Source: Moringa oleifera
Taxonomy: Eukaryota > Streptophyta > Magnoliopsida > Brassicales > Moringaceae
Assembly: GCA_021397835.1 (NCBI GenBank)
Contig: JAJFZO010000191.1
Span: forward strand, 5,585,001 to 5,649,000
Length of the DNA: 64,000 bases
Reading direction: 5' to 3'
Shown here: positions 46,880-57,989 of the stretch, piece by piece
Position numbering within the stretch: position 1 is the first letter of the stretch
How the letters are laid out: every line of letters starts with the position of its first letter
Program-made: the position numbers and the translations under genes
Notes under the pieces: model-generated
The model's input: the letters and a program-made list of their open reading frames with translations, nothing else
What the model was told of the DNA's origin: nothing
The model's database searches: none

Positions 46880-48170
46880 CCTTTGAATCTTGATATGAGA
46901 TCGGGATCAATCACAATAATCAGCAAGTTCCTTCACCTTGATATGTGATCATTATCAATCACATTTGTTTTTCCTCAATATTGATATGAGATTGGCATCA
47001 ACTACATAAATATCAAGTCTTAAAATTTGATGTGAGATGGATGTCAAATACATCAGGATCAAGTCTTCAATTTTAATGTTAGATTAATATAAATCACATC
47101 ATGATTAAATTTGATATGAAATTGACATCAATCACATTGAAATCAAGTTTTATGTAAATCAACATTAATCACATCACTCTTGGGATATTAAAAATAAGAA
47201 TCCATCCACTTTAAAATCAAAGCTTTATTTTTCTATCTTGAAATTATTAGTATCATCAACAAATCTAGCTCAAACAATCAAAGGAAACTCATTTCCCTAG
47301 AATTTGCCCAATCAAAGAATTAAATGGTACTACTCGATCTAGCATCGGAATAGGTCACATTCATTAAACTATTCTTAATCTTGGTATCAGGATAAGGCAT
47401 ATATGCTAAATTTTTACTTGACCTGACATTGGGATAGAGCATGTCCACTAAATTTTTATCCAATCTCAATGCTCGACTAGTGCAGTAGCATGAACTCAAT
47501 CTTGACATCATATTACTATCCCAATCTCACATTTGACTAGCACAATAACATGATCTTGATTTGCTATATCGATCTCAAACTTAACTAGTGCAGTAACATG
47601 ATCTCGATCTCAATGTCATACTATTATCCTGATCTCAAACTTGACTATAGCAATAACATGATCCTAATGTACTATCCCGACCTCAAACTTGACTAGTGTA
47701 AGCATGATCCCGATCTTGATGTCACACTACTATCATGATCGATCTCAATCTGCTGTCCCGATCTTAAATTTGACTAGCACAAGCATGATCCCGATCTTGA
47801 TGTCACACTACTATCATGATCGATCTCAATCTGCTGTCCCGATCTTAAATTTGACTAGCACAAGCATGATCCCGATCTTGAGGTCACACTACTATCCCAA
47901 TCTCACACTTGACTAGCATAGCAATTTAATCCTCATCTTGATGTCATACTTCTATCACGATCTCTAACTTGACTAGCGCAACAACATGATGCCAACATAC
48001 ATCCCAATCTCAAACTTGACTAGCACAAGCATGACTCCAATCTTGATGTCGCACTGATGTCCTGATCTCAATGCTCAACTAGCATAACAGCATGATCTCA
48101 ATCTTGATATCACACTATCTCCTATAGCATGATCCCGATCTCATACTTTTGCTAACACTTAGCCAATTTT
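46880..48170. repeat. Minisatellite of ATCxxGATCTCA / TTGACTAG words
   Basis: From 46880 the array begins with diverged units such as TTGATATGAGATCGGGATCAATCACA. From about 47330 the landmarks CTTGACTAGCxCA, ACATGATCxCGATCTTGATG and TCACACTACTATC recur roughly every 55-85 bp. Within it, 47701-47943 holds near-exact copies of an 81-bp unit starting AGCATGATCCCGATCTTGA (47701, 47782, 47863). Because 81 is divisible by three, a spurious repeated open frame appears at 47689-47916. Confidence 0.8.
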
Positions 48171-48339
48171 AGGCACTCTTTTAACTTTAATTAATTAGCC
48201 AATTTTAGGCACTCTTTTAACTTTAATTAATTACATGTCTTTAAGGATAAAATTAGCTGTTTACAGTTGTCATTCTTTACCCATTCCAAAGAATCAGGGT
48301 AGAGTAAAAATCCGAAACCACTTAATGTTATGCCTTAAA

Positions 48340-48520
48340 TCCTAATTGTCCTGGCCACTCCAACTTAAATCACATTTGCGACTGCAAGTTCCTTTCAAGC
48401 AAAAACCAGGTTTCTGATATTTAACTGCAGGAGTCAGCAGATGTGTTATTCTCTGTCGTTGACAGGAATGGAAAAAAGTAAGGCAGTGCATTGCTCAAAT
48501 TTAGGCTGAAGACTATGATT
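48340..48520 (+). pseudogene. Cysteine-rich peptide pseudogene (exon 2 remnant)
   Basis: The sequence from about 48340 aligns with exon 2 of the 44.5-kb and 60.6-kb genes: CCTGGCCACTC, CACATTTGCGACTGCAAG, AAAAACCAG, then GGAGTCAGCAGATGTGT. The first half of the Cys domain is degraded. The tail contains an in-frame stop (TCTGATATTTAACTG in place of the DIS motif continuing), and no exon 1 is found upstream, where the repeat insert ends. The 3' flank from 48495 is well preserved. Confidence 0.8.
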
Positions 48521-48849
48521 CATGGAAATGTCCGAAGGCAGTCTCCAAAGTATAGATTAGGTTACTGCGCTGAAGGGCAAATGGCCTGCTCCTGTTGAGG
48601 CGAACAATTGACCGCTCCAAATCCTTTCCCGTTAATGGCTTCAGTAGTTATGTCTATATATGGACACGGCCCTGTGCCCTTGTAATAATCAATAAGAGAT
48701 TTCAAGTGCTGCAACAAGGTTTCTTCATAACAATATCTGTTAATAGAAACATGGTATAGTTCAAATAATTCATTCTATTACATATTAGAAGGCAAAAGGT
48801 TGACTTATTGTGGCTTGCTGAAAGTCTTCAGATACACTATAGCGGACCA

Positions 48850-49300
48850 AAATCAGAAGCTCCAGTCAAACTTCAACTGATTAAGAAATTAATGGGCTAC
48901 ATAACTTCCCTTGTAACCTCCAGAGTCATCAATGCCTGCTTTCTCAATTCTGCCGTTCTATATTCATATCAGTTACAATAAAGTTGAATTTTACGAAAAG
49001 ACAAACTACTATCTCTTAACTAGAAGCTTTACAGCCTGTCATGAACCAAACTATATATGTTCCTCTGATAAAATTATTCATGTTCAAAATGTGACTGGTT
49101 TCAATTATGCAAGTTCCTTTTTATCTTTCTTTAAGTATATCAAGGGCCACATAAATGGTAATTATCACCCATTTGTCATTAAAGCGTTAACTGAGAAATG
49201 CTTAGCTAGAAATCATATCATCTGCAAACTAGTCCATATATAAAGGATAATATTTTTATTATTTCCTTAGGAGATCATTGGGTGAGATAAATTCGGTACA
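48850..49300. repeat. Segment duplicated at 61.3-62.3 kb
   Basis: Several blocks align between the two places: TCAAACTTCAACTGA, CATATCAGTTACAATAA-GTTGAATTTTA, CTGTCATGA-CCA, ATCATC-(C/T)G/ACAAACTAGTCCATA, and GTACAAACTTATTGGT(C/G)AGGCTATTTAA. They extend up to the 3' ends of the two minus-strand genes, so the shared segment links each plus-strand gene to its convergent partner. Confidence 0.75.
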
Positions 49301-49319
49301 AACTTATTGGTCAGGCTAT

Positions 49320-49759
49320 TTAACACTGACAGAAGCAATTTCCCCCGTAGCAGTGGGCGGCGTCTTTTACATGTTTGCACTGAGGAGGGCAGTATTTAAC
49401 ACAATCGCTGTCTTTGGTGCAGAGTCGTTTTACGAGAGGCTCAAGATGGTGGTTTTGGACAATAGGAATACAGTCGCATCTACTAGCTTTACATTCGGGA
49501 GAACCGTCCGTGCATATGCCTTCGCAATCAGCGTTAACAATACACGGCTTGATCAACATCTCTTTTGCTTCACCTTCTGGAACGGAGAGTAACATGTGGC
49601 CTGTCGAAGCTAAATCATTAGTTCTGACAAACAATCCAATAACACTAGATTAACAGTAAAAATGCTTCTATACCACAGAGACAGAAAGAGATATATATAC
49701 TAACAAAATGTAAGAACCAAAACGGAAGCTAAGAAAAGCTTAAAGGTGACTTTCCCCAT
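49320..49759 (-). CDS. Secreted cysteine-rich peptide with two Cys domains (6 + 8 Cys), 111 aa
   Basis: Exon 1 is 49759-49705 and exon 2 is 49600-49320, both on minus. The 104-bp intron has donor GTTAGTATAT and acceptor TTCGACAG, is phase 1, and splits Cys19 as T|GC. The signal peptide is MGKVTFKLFLASVLVLTF, with likely cleavage near EGEA|KEM. Domain 1 has Cys at 38, 44, 48, 55, 60 and 62. Domain 2 has Cys at 79, 85, 89, 93, 102, 107, 109 and 111: C-x5-C-x3-C-x3-C-x8-C-x4-C-x-C-x-C, ending in the last residue (CFCQC). The domains are joined by a 16-residue linker containing HHLEPL. It is a clear paralogue of the 62.5-kb gene. It is convergent with the 44.5-kb peptide gene. Role by analogy: extracellular disulphide-rich peptide; the extra disulphide in domain 2 is predicted from the count of eight Cys. 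Confidence 0.88.
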
Positions 49760-49859
49760 TGCCTATGATTGTGTTGCAAAACAAGGAACCTATAAATGAA
49801 TTTTGGAGCTGAAAGCTGCAACTTCACAGTGCTGAGCTCCTCCGCTCAACACACACACA

Positions 49860-49866
49860 TATATAT
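49860..49866 (-). promoter_or_regulatory. TATA box of the 49.5-kb two-domain peptide gene
   Basis: The minus strand reads CTCATATATATGTG, about 100 bp upstream of the ATG at 49759. This is the same placement as in the plus-strand members and in the paralogue at 62.8 kb. Confidence 0.6.
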
Positions 49867-49967
49867 GAGACATATATAAATCTTAAATTAAATGAAACGT
49901 TCAAATAATTTATAGACATGTTAGACTTTCAATTAAGTGGGATTAATTGGTCAGTAATTGAGGAACG

Positions 49968-49989
49968 GGTCAATTTTAACCAAAGTCAA
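49968..49989 (-). promoter_or_regulatory. Two W-box-like motifs upstream of the 49.5-kb peptide gene
   Basis: GGTCAA (49968-49973) and AGTCAA (49984-49989) read TTGACC and TTGACT on the gene's strand, about 210-230 bp before the ATG. TTGAC(C/T) is the core bound by WRKY factors. A further TTGACT on plus at 50040 is conserved at about 62993 upstream of the paralogue. The short motif occurs by chance often, so this is only suggestive. Confidence 0.3.
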
Positions 49990-50329
49990 AGTAACTGATG
50001 TTGGTAAATGATCTCTGAGTTATATCAATCATAGATATGTTGACTTTTGGTGTACTTCAATTCTCATAAATAATGCAGTTGAGATGATACCACGATTATG
50101 TAAGTCATGGCCATTGACTATGTAATTTTGGTATTAATATTTGTTCATTGATCCCATTTATGGAATTTATTGAATCAAAATTTAATAGGGTTAGTGGGTG
50201 GTCAAAAAAGGCCTCATTTGGGTAACTCTATGACGTGACGGGTCTTAACAGTCACTGAGTCGTGAAAAAAATCGGGTCTATTATAATAAAAACAGAAAGA
50301 TACTACTGCATTTTAGAGGAGGGAAATTC

Positions 50330-51860
50330 AGAAGACAAAGGATCTTTATTGAATGAAAAGATGGATTGCAAAAGGAGACTTCGGAATACAAAGAAAAGCT
50401 ACAAATTACAACTATAGATTACACCCGAATCTAAGGATTTGTGACCCCCTTATCCATTTTATATCCATTTTAGAAAGGATTTGTGATAAGGTGGGCTTCG
50501 AAGCTGTCTTGTTCAAGTGAGCTGCAGCTGCTCCCACTCCTAGCTGTATCTTGATAAAGTTCAAGTCCAAGTTAGGTTACCTAGCCTGGACAACCTCCTT
50601 CATAGCTCGTCTGATACCCTAGAATAGAGCCCAGCATTCAACATCTACCAGCTCATTGAACTCTGCTCCTTGTTTGAAGGCCTCTACTGCATCCTTCCTG
50701 GCAGCTTTGAGAGCCTCCATGTGACCAGTCTCGATGAGCTCTAATTCAGCAACTGCATCAACTTTGGGTCTTTCCAGGTCTTTCAGATGAGCCTTCTTCA
50801 TAAACTCTGAAGAGATGTCTCAGACTTGGTTTTCTCAAGCTCAGCTCTAGTCACAGCTGGATCCTGCTCCAATTTCTCCTTATTTGCTTTCAGAATGACA
50901 TTCTCCTACTACAGCTCCTTGCCCTCCTCTCTAGCTGCCTGAAAGGGCTCTTCTACCTTTTTCCACAATTGATCGGAGCTGCTACAGTGATTGTAGTCAG
51001 CCATGATCAATGAGGTCTCGTGAAGAACCTACAACCAACAAAGAAGCAACAAACTGATTAGCAAAGGAAAAGGCCAAATATTGAAATCTAAAAAGAAACA
51101 GGTACAGATGAATACTCAATGAATTGGGCAACCAGGTTCTTTACTCTTTGGCCTCTCTCTATTGTTGCCCAAGCTTGGAAGTCCTAGGCCAGCAGATTTT
51201 CCTGCAAAAACTGTTGGATTTGCTGCTTCTTGTCCTTTGGTAACAATGAGTTGCCTTATAGTGGGCTGAAGTCAGCAAAAGTTGGAGATTTCGAGGATTT
51301 TACGTCTGTGTCCCTCCTGCAACCTTGGCCTGCTGGAGCTGTCTGCAAAGGCGATCTTTTCAGCTACGGTAGCAATGGCCTTATATTTTCTCTTGCTTGT
51401 GCGGTTCTGCATGTCTGGAAAATCCGCAAGACACAATGAAAGATCAATGACGAGAAATATCAAATAAGCTAAATTTTAGTTAAAGGAAGTACAAACCTGA
51501 GGTGCTTAGAAGCTCAATGCTCAGGGGAACCTCTACCTCAGGAGGGTCTTGATGTGGCTACTTGTCAGATGAAGAGGAGAAGGCTCGATGGCTTGAAGAA
51601 AAGGGTTCTAAGGGAGCAGATGGCGTCCTTGAGGATGAAGAAGAAAGGAACGTAGTTGGATTCCTACTGGCTGATGGCGCGCTTAAGGACAGCAATCTGA
51701 AGTAGTTCATTGAGGTTATCAAGTGGCTGCCCTGTAAATGTGTGGGATTCTGCCACTTTCTTGATCTGGGATGAGGTGAAATAATAGGAGATGGGAGTGC
51801 CATCTCCTACAGACTTGGAGAGCAAGACACGAATCGCCATATTTTGGGGTGAAATCATGT
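50330..51860 (-). pseudogene. Degenerate coiled-coil coding remnant, probably retroelement-derived
   Basis: It is markedly GC-richer than its surroundings. Minus-strand frames in changing phase encode Lys/Glu/Ala-rich protein: ISPQNMAIRVLLSKSVGDG at 51858 downward, ENVILKANKEKLEQDP around 50900, then KAHLKDLERPKVDAVAELEL and AARKDAVEAFKQGAEF at 50801-50619. Stops separate the pieces. The style matches the long coiled-coil proteins carried by plant LTR elements as extra or gag-like frames, and resembles the 29.2-31.2 kb remnants in character. No enzymatic motif is seen. Confidence 0.45.
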
Positions 51861-53417
51861 CATTAATGGGTGAAATTCATTCGTTAGCCTATTCCAGGGG
51901 GCCCAAAGGAAGCTGTCCTTTCTTTTAGCCACTAATTTGAGACCCACAAAGTGGCAACAACTGAGCCGTCAACGTCGCTAGTACGTGAAAATGCTCTTAG
52001 AATGCCCATGGTTTGGGAGTCCATTGGACCTGCTTTTGTAGACCCGCTGCACGCAGCACAAATTGGCCAGCCCAATAACTGCACCCATAGACCCAAAAAA
52101 TAGACATTTGCATGTTAACGTATTCTAACTCAAAACAAATGAGACATAAAGTTCATGTTATTACAAATTATATTTTTTGGGAATCCATCTTCAATAGACA
52201 TATCATATATGTACACCAAACAAATTGGTCCAACTACATTCTTAAGAATAACATGAATTACTGTCAATATATTCTAACTCAAACCTCACAAACCCGATTA
52301 CATTCACATATGCTCTAAAATTTATCAATTCACTTTCCAATTTTTTCAGAAGTATATATACTTGAAACCGTTGACTCACAAGAAACTAAAAAAACCCAAA
52401 ATTTTATGTTAATCTAAATTGGAGTACAAAGGATGCACAATGCTACAAAATTAACAAATCACATTTGCTTTTTGTTTAATCTACAAAGACCCATTCTTGA
52501 ATTCACCCAACAAATAATCTCGTCCACAGAACTCGACATATTCTTGGAATTCTCTCTTACCTCTTACAATGCACCCAAATTTGAAAACAAAACGAAAATC
52601 AAAAGCAAAAAAGAATCTTCATGCTTGCAACATCTCTAGAATCTCCTTCCTAGGTGCCGTTGTGTCCAGAAAGTTTGTAATTTTAAATCAGCACTTAATA
52701 ACAGAACCCGTACTGAACCTTTGTTGTCTATCTTCGTGTTCCTGCTGAATTTTGGCCCATTTTGAAGCATCTCACCTCAATTACCTGTATTTTCCTCTCT
52801 TTTTAAGATTTTAATCATTATTATAGGTTAATCAAAGATTTTCTCACTTAAGTTTTCTCTCTTTAAGAAGTATAGTTCAAAGCCAAGAAGATAGGTAATA
52901 TAATTGAAATTTGAGAGATGGAGTTCATCAACCAAACTGGTCCTCATGCGAACCAAATGGAAATAGATGGACCATGTCTTAACATGGGTGCAGCACGGAC
53001 CTATTGACCTCCTTTAAAACTTTTGGTATTCAATTAAAATGGAGTTGCCACCGATCAACATTAGTATGATTGGTCATCTTAACGATCTATCCAACTTTAC
53101 TAATAACCAAGTTATTCCTAAGTTTATATTTGGATTACTAAAATGATAAATTTGGAAATTTGGGAGTTAGTTGAGTGTAGCCAAAGTACAAACAAACCTT
53201 ACCCTATTGTGAGAATGGCTATATATTTAATATTTAACAATGGCCACAAAGTGTTTTTTAAAAGTAGCTTTTAAAAATATTTTTTTAAAAAATAAATAAA
53301 TATGATAACAAACTTATTATGAAACATAAAAAAATCATTATTGTTAATCCTTAAGTTTGACAAAAAATTTTGGTAATTTTATTTATTATTTATTATTTAA
53401 TTTTTTTTGTTTGTTAT

Positions 53418-53434
53418 TATATATATATATATAT
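53418..53434. repeat. (AT)n microsatellite
   Basis: An uninterrupted AT run of about 8 dinucleotides. Confidence 0.8.
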
Positions 53435-53893
53435 TTTTAAAGTTAGTCATCTTAAAACAAATGATAATTACGAGAAAAATCTTTAACGGTAAGAATATGG
53501 AATAAAATAATAATTTACATCAAATTTTATAATTTTATAATTAATTTACTTATTATTTTGTTAGATGTCGAGTATTTCATCATTATTATGACAAAGAATA
53601 AAAACATTTTTTTAAAAAACATAACAACATAAGGAAAATTATCTTTATAAGTAATACTCAATCTATTATTATTAAAATACTGTTATTATAATTTTTATAT
53701 TATAATATTTTTTAAAGTTTATTATGGGAACGTTAATTTAAATTCTCATCCTGAATAATTCTCTTACCTCAAGAATCTTTTAAAAAAAATATCATTACCT
53801 TAAATTTTCGTATTTTGTCATCAAAATTCAATTTTATTAAAGAAATTACACTACCATTTTGAGAAAAAAGTGAACATTGATTATAATTATAAT

Positions 53894-53912
53894 TATATAT
53901 ATATATATATAT
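53894..53912. repeat. (AT)n microsatellite
   Basis: An uninterrupted AT run of about 9 dinucleotides. Confidence 0.8.
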
Positions 53913-54499
53913 CTCAAATATGCTAATTAATTGAATTACACTAGCCAAATAGATAAATGATAAAAAAATAAAAATGTAATTTTTAGATTAAATACCAAAT
54001 GAAATTTGACTAAAACCTAATCTTTTGTTCTTTATAGGAATCAACTTATCTTATTTGGAAAGCTTTAATTGTTGGTTTAGTTCTTAAACCAAACCTAATC
54101 TTTTGCTCGGCCTTGAAGCCCAAGAATTTAAGCCCAAAGCTTAAAAGCCTAAAAGCTTAAAGTTGTCAACATAAAACACTTTTATTTTTTTTTTGTTTTA
54201 TTTATTTATTGCAGGCACCACCTTATTTTTTTTTTAATTCTTCTTCCTTCTTTTCCTTTTTCCAAAATCCTTTTTTTTTTCTAATAGCAAAACTCAAATT
54301 CCTATTAGTGAAATCAAAATTTCAATAAAAATAATAAGGAAAAGATTGATTCACTATCGAAAAATAGAAAATAGTGAACATTAAATTAATGACACTTTGT
54401 CAAAAACATTGACATTAAAAGCAACCCTTTATAAGATATGGGCTTGGATTAATATATCACATGTAAAGTAAACTTTTGTTTTTTATCTTTATAAAAAGA

Positions 54500-54567
54500 G
54501 GGCCATGCTGGACTTGAACTTAAGCTTTCTTAATCAATCTCATAACACTTTAACCATTAGATCAACA
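54500..54567 (-). mobile_element. tRNA-like promoter remnant (possible SINE head)
   Basis: On minus the sequence reads GTTGATCTAATGGTTAAAGTG, resembling a tRNA D-arm/A box, and about 25 bases later AGTTCAAGTCCAGC, resembling a B box (consensus GGTTCGANNCC). It does not fold into a convincing tRNA with a 3' acceptor. An A-rich stretch follows downstream, so a decayed tRNA-derived SINE is more likely than a tRNA gene. Confidence 0.3.
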
Positions 54568-54569
54568 AA

Positions 54570-55770
54570 AATCTTATATAATGATTTTACCAAGAAAAAA
54601 CTATTAAGCAGTGAGCATAATCTACTATTATGTTTATCGATCTCCATTCACTCACTACACTTCACTCCTTCAACTTGCTTTCTTCATTTTTTAACAAACA
54701 TCACTATTTCAAATAAAAATCTCTCTTTCAATGTTACATATAATCGATGAAAGGCTTCATTTCATTAATAAATTTTGTGAAAAAAGCATCATGCATAGTC
54801 AAATAGTAGAAAGTGGTAAGTGAAACGACTAAAACCCTAGTCTCTCACCATAGGGAGACAAGGAGAGTTTTTTGGTCAAGTTATGCAATTTCTTACCACT
54901 AGTTGCTTTATTTTTTCTTTCCTATCTCCTTGAGTTTGCAATTTTTACATTATTTTGTTGACGAGCAAATTTTTATCATTTTTCAAACATTATTTGCTTA
55001 GATGTTTTTGTTCTATAATATCTCATCTAGATATACTTATTTTCGTTATCCTTTTTATATTAGCTACTCCTTATAAAACTATCCTTTCTGTTAGTGGAAC
55101 CCTCTAGAGAATAAGTTTTAAATTCATGCTTTTCGCTTGTGTGCATGCAGTTGGTTTTGAGGTGTGGCATCTTGAGTTGATTGTTAGATTATTATATTCA
55201 CATGTCTTCTAAATACCTATTACTGAAAACATGGCCAGATGCTAAATCTAGTGAAGCAACTAATCAACAAGTATTTAAATTTTACTAAATTGAAAAGCTT
55301 AAATTAAACTCCAGTGGGACTTCTAACTAAGATTGCTTGGTCGAAAAGTCATATTTTCTACTTCTTTATGCATTTATAAGTTATAATTCCTATGAAAATG
55401 AAACCTTTTTTTTTTTTTTTTTGCTTTTTTCTACTTCTAACACCATTCAACCCCTTGTTTTCCCCTACATATGCAATACTGCACATTTTCATTTTAGGAT
55501 TTAAAAGAAAACCTTTTAATGGGAATTCTTGTTTTTTTCTTTTTGATCCAAGCATAAACTTTAGTTAAATTGTCCCTAGAGAATTACTAAGGACTAGGTT
55601 TCCTGGTGACTTAATAGCTAAGGTCTTTTGGTTTAGCATATTAAAGATAGTTTACCTTAGGTTTAAAAGAAGATATCTAATACATAGGGCCAGGGATAGA
55701 CAAAAAAATGTTAAAATTAAACACAGAGAAAATTATTTTGGTTTACAAGTTCAGAAGTCAGTGGCCAAAT
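54570..55770. other. Gene-free stretch
   Basis: No recognisable coding, RNA or transposon motif was seen. Short frames such as 54505-54750 and 55358-55555 are low-complexity. Confidence 0.45.
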
Positions 55771-55782
55771 TAAGATGGATAC

Positions 55783-56188
55783 TTACAATGTTGAGGGAGC
55801 CTATGGCTTCAAATCTCAACTCTTTATTGTCACATACTTGCTAAACTTCCTCTTTTGCTGTCTCTTGCCACTTAGGATGTACAGCCAAGACTGTCATTGT
55901 CCATACTAGCAAGCTTAAAGTTGTTTATTGGCCAGCAAGGTAAAGTTGTTTGCATTTTGCTATTATTTCTTCCATTGTCATGCTTTGCCCTTTTATGCCA
56001 CTTTCATTTACTAGCAAATGCTTTTGTATGTTATATTGCAAGATCAATCCTAGCAATTCATCAATCTTTGGCTGCTTAGCTCTCATTGCATTCTCCTTCA
56101 TTTGGATTATATGTTTTAGTATTAATGTAATCTCTTTGTCCAGCTTCTTCCTTCTTTTGTTTTTCTTTGTTGGAATAAATCTGTGCAT
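55783..56188 (-). pseudogene. Cytochrome P450 pseudogene fragment (CYP72A-like)
   Basis: Minus frame 56188 downward encodes RFIPTKKNKRRKKLDKEI, then a segment leading to MTMEEIIAKCKQLYLAGQ. This is the region before and into the I-helix of a CYP72-clan P450. In the same phase a TAA replaces the Glu of the expected AGQETT motif. The protein then continues as TTLSLLVWTMTVLAVHPKWQ and TAKEEV, where a second stop (TAG) replaces the usual Leu before QVCDNKELRFEAIGSLNIV. The I-helix oxygen-binding Thr pair is still visible. N-terminus, K-helix and heme-binding region are not found nearby. It has two nonsense mutations and is truncated at both ends, so it is non-functional. Confidence 0.85.
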
Positions 56189-56639
56189 AAAAGTTGATAA
56201 AAAAGTAATTCACATAAGTGAATATGAAGGGTTGGGTATAATAATGTTGTTTAGGATAAAGTCAAGTACCAAAAGAGACTCTTCATTTAAGAACTAATTA
56301 AAATACCTAAATCCAAGAATATATAGTGATTGCATTATCTAGAACCCAAGCAATCTTTAGAATTCTATTTTTGAACCATTTTCCAAAATCATACATTTTT
56401 GTCACCGTGAATAGAAGACTAAGAGATATGTAAAGATAAAAGTATATTGATCTCTTTAAGCACTATAGCATATGATCATAGATGTCTTGTCTCTTGTTCC
56501 TCCTCGACTTTAATGTCAAACATAAAATTTCTTAATGGGTATTTTTAAAATTTTAAAATTTTTATTTTAATGACAGATTTGAAAATTCATGGTCTTAAGT
56601 TTCCTTTTTTTTTTTTTTTGGATAATGGTGCATTTAACA

Positions 56640-57760
56640 ATGCATCTAATCAAAGAAGTGAGATTATGTGGATAGATTTACCTCAGGTGGATGTATCCAT
56701 TTGAGCTATTCATGAAAACTTTGAAAGGATATGTCTATATGATAATCATCTTGAAATATGTATTGTTGAATGCTACATTTGTAAAAGAAGCACTTGATTT
56801 TTGTGAAGTTTATTATTCTAATATGCATCCAATTGGCCTTTCATGTGAAAAATAATATGACATGTAAGTTGAAAAGCCATTACCAGGTAGTCATATTGTT
56901 ACTATTGATCGATAAGAATTGAAGCAAGCACATCTTTGTGTATTGCTAAATTCACTTAACGTCTAACCATATGTTGATTATGTCTCTTCCTAATCTATGT
57001 ACCATTTGGTTATAAAACATATATTTCATACATATATGCATTTACTAGATGAGGTTAACCTTATTTCATTAACAGTAAGCATATCATGTATGTAAAATTA
57101 CAATATTCTTGTCAATCAAAGTAGTCCAAATGGTTACAAGATGAGCATACTTAAACCTTCATTTTTTTAGTTTTGAGAAAAAAATACTTATTTGTTTCTT
57201 TAACATGACCATATGTCTTTCATTTATTTCTTACTAAAATCTATTTGATCAAACATACGTCCATAATTTGCATCTGAAATACAAACACAAATCTATATTC
57301 CTTTTTAGTGAAATGGGAAGCACATGAATGTCGACCTGAAGAAAATATCTTGGATGTGATGTGAATGACTATCACTTTCATGCATGAGAACCGATAATAA
57401 TTGAGTCATACAAAATAGTGTAATGACTGTAGTTGCAACAACAATGCAAATTTTAAGTGCTAAGAATAAAAATCTAGTAATTGGACAATTATCATTTTAT
57501 GGTATTATCGAGTAGATATGAAAGCTCGATTACTGCATGTTCAGAATAGTATTATTCAAGTGTGATTGGGTTGACAATCATGATGAGATTAAATTAGATG
57601 AGATTGGTCACATATTAGTTGATTTTAAATGACATGGACATAAATCTGAATGCTTCATTTTAGCTTCTTAAGCTAAACAAATCTTTATGTCCCTAGCTAA
57701 CTAGATCTAAAATGGTCTATTGTTTACTTTACTCCACAAAAGACAATAAACATAATGAGA
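56640..57760 (+). pseudogene. CACTA transposase C-terminal remnant (Tnp2-like)
   Basis: Ordered blocks of a plant CACTA transposase C-terminal half lie in shifting frames. The run is YLRWMYPFE-like (here WIDLPQVDVSI in another phase next to FELFMKTLKGYVY), AFVKEALDFC-type (here ATFVKEALDFCEVYYSN), MHPIGLSCEK, KPLPGSHIVTIDR, LKQAHLCVLLNSLNV, VATTMQILSAKNKNLVIGQL, SFYGIIE, LFKCDWVDNHDEIKLDEIG and KSECFILAS. Multiple stops are present. It differs in extent from the 14.4-16.7 kb remnant, which retains the N-terminal two thirds. Confidence 0.82.
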
Positions 57761-57989
57761 GAAATAATGAAATTGACAACATAGAAAAACATATTTTTAT
57801 TGTTGAAATCAAGAATAACGTTAACTGTATACGACCCGATTGTGATGGAACTTGGATTGATGAAGCATGTAAGTAAACTTCATAATTCATGGCAAAAAAG
57901 TTTAATTGTTTTTTTTTTCTTTTTTTTATGGCATTATTGTTTTGTTACAAAAGCTAGTATCATATAACGAATTATGCTCTAACTATTTT

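Larger units (their letters stand above)
45540..48240. mobile_element. Non-coding retroelement-like insert between peptide gene and pseudogene
   Basis: It shares with the 27.2-28.6 kb region the sequence AAGTTACAGGTGTAGAAAGATTAGCATTCCC (45,990-46,065 area) and a later minus-strand TATA-like region. It then passes into tandem repeats (46.88-48.17 kb). It has no pol or gag frame. It may be a truncated or non-autonomous relative of the gypsy-type element at 27-38 kb. A direct repeat TTAGCCAATTTTAGGCACTC (two copies, starting about 48168 and 48195) lies at its right edge. Confidence 0.4.
51880..54480. other. Gene-free stretch with retroelement-like words
   Basis: ATGGAGTTGCCACCGATCA at about 53030, then ATTGGTCATCTTAACGATC, resembles the LTR-adjacent sequence also hinted at 27.64 kb. 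The rest is AT-rich with simple repeats and no recognisable gene. (AT)n runs lie at about 53418-53434 and 53894-53912. Confidence 0.4.

Noticed and set aside
47689..47916. A 75-codon frame with three repeated 27-residue units
   Set aside because: It is a side effect of an 81-bp tandem repeat; flanking units break the frame.
54500..54567. A true tRNA gene on minus
   Set aside because: A- and B-box-like words are present, but the stems do not pair and no clear anticodon arm forms; listed only as a possible SINE head.
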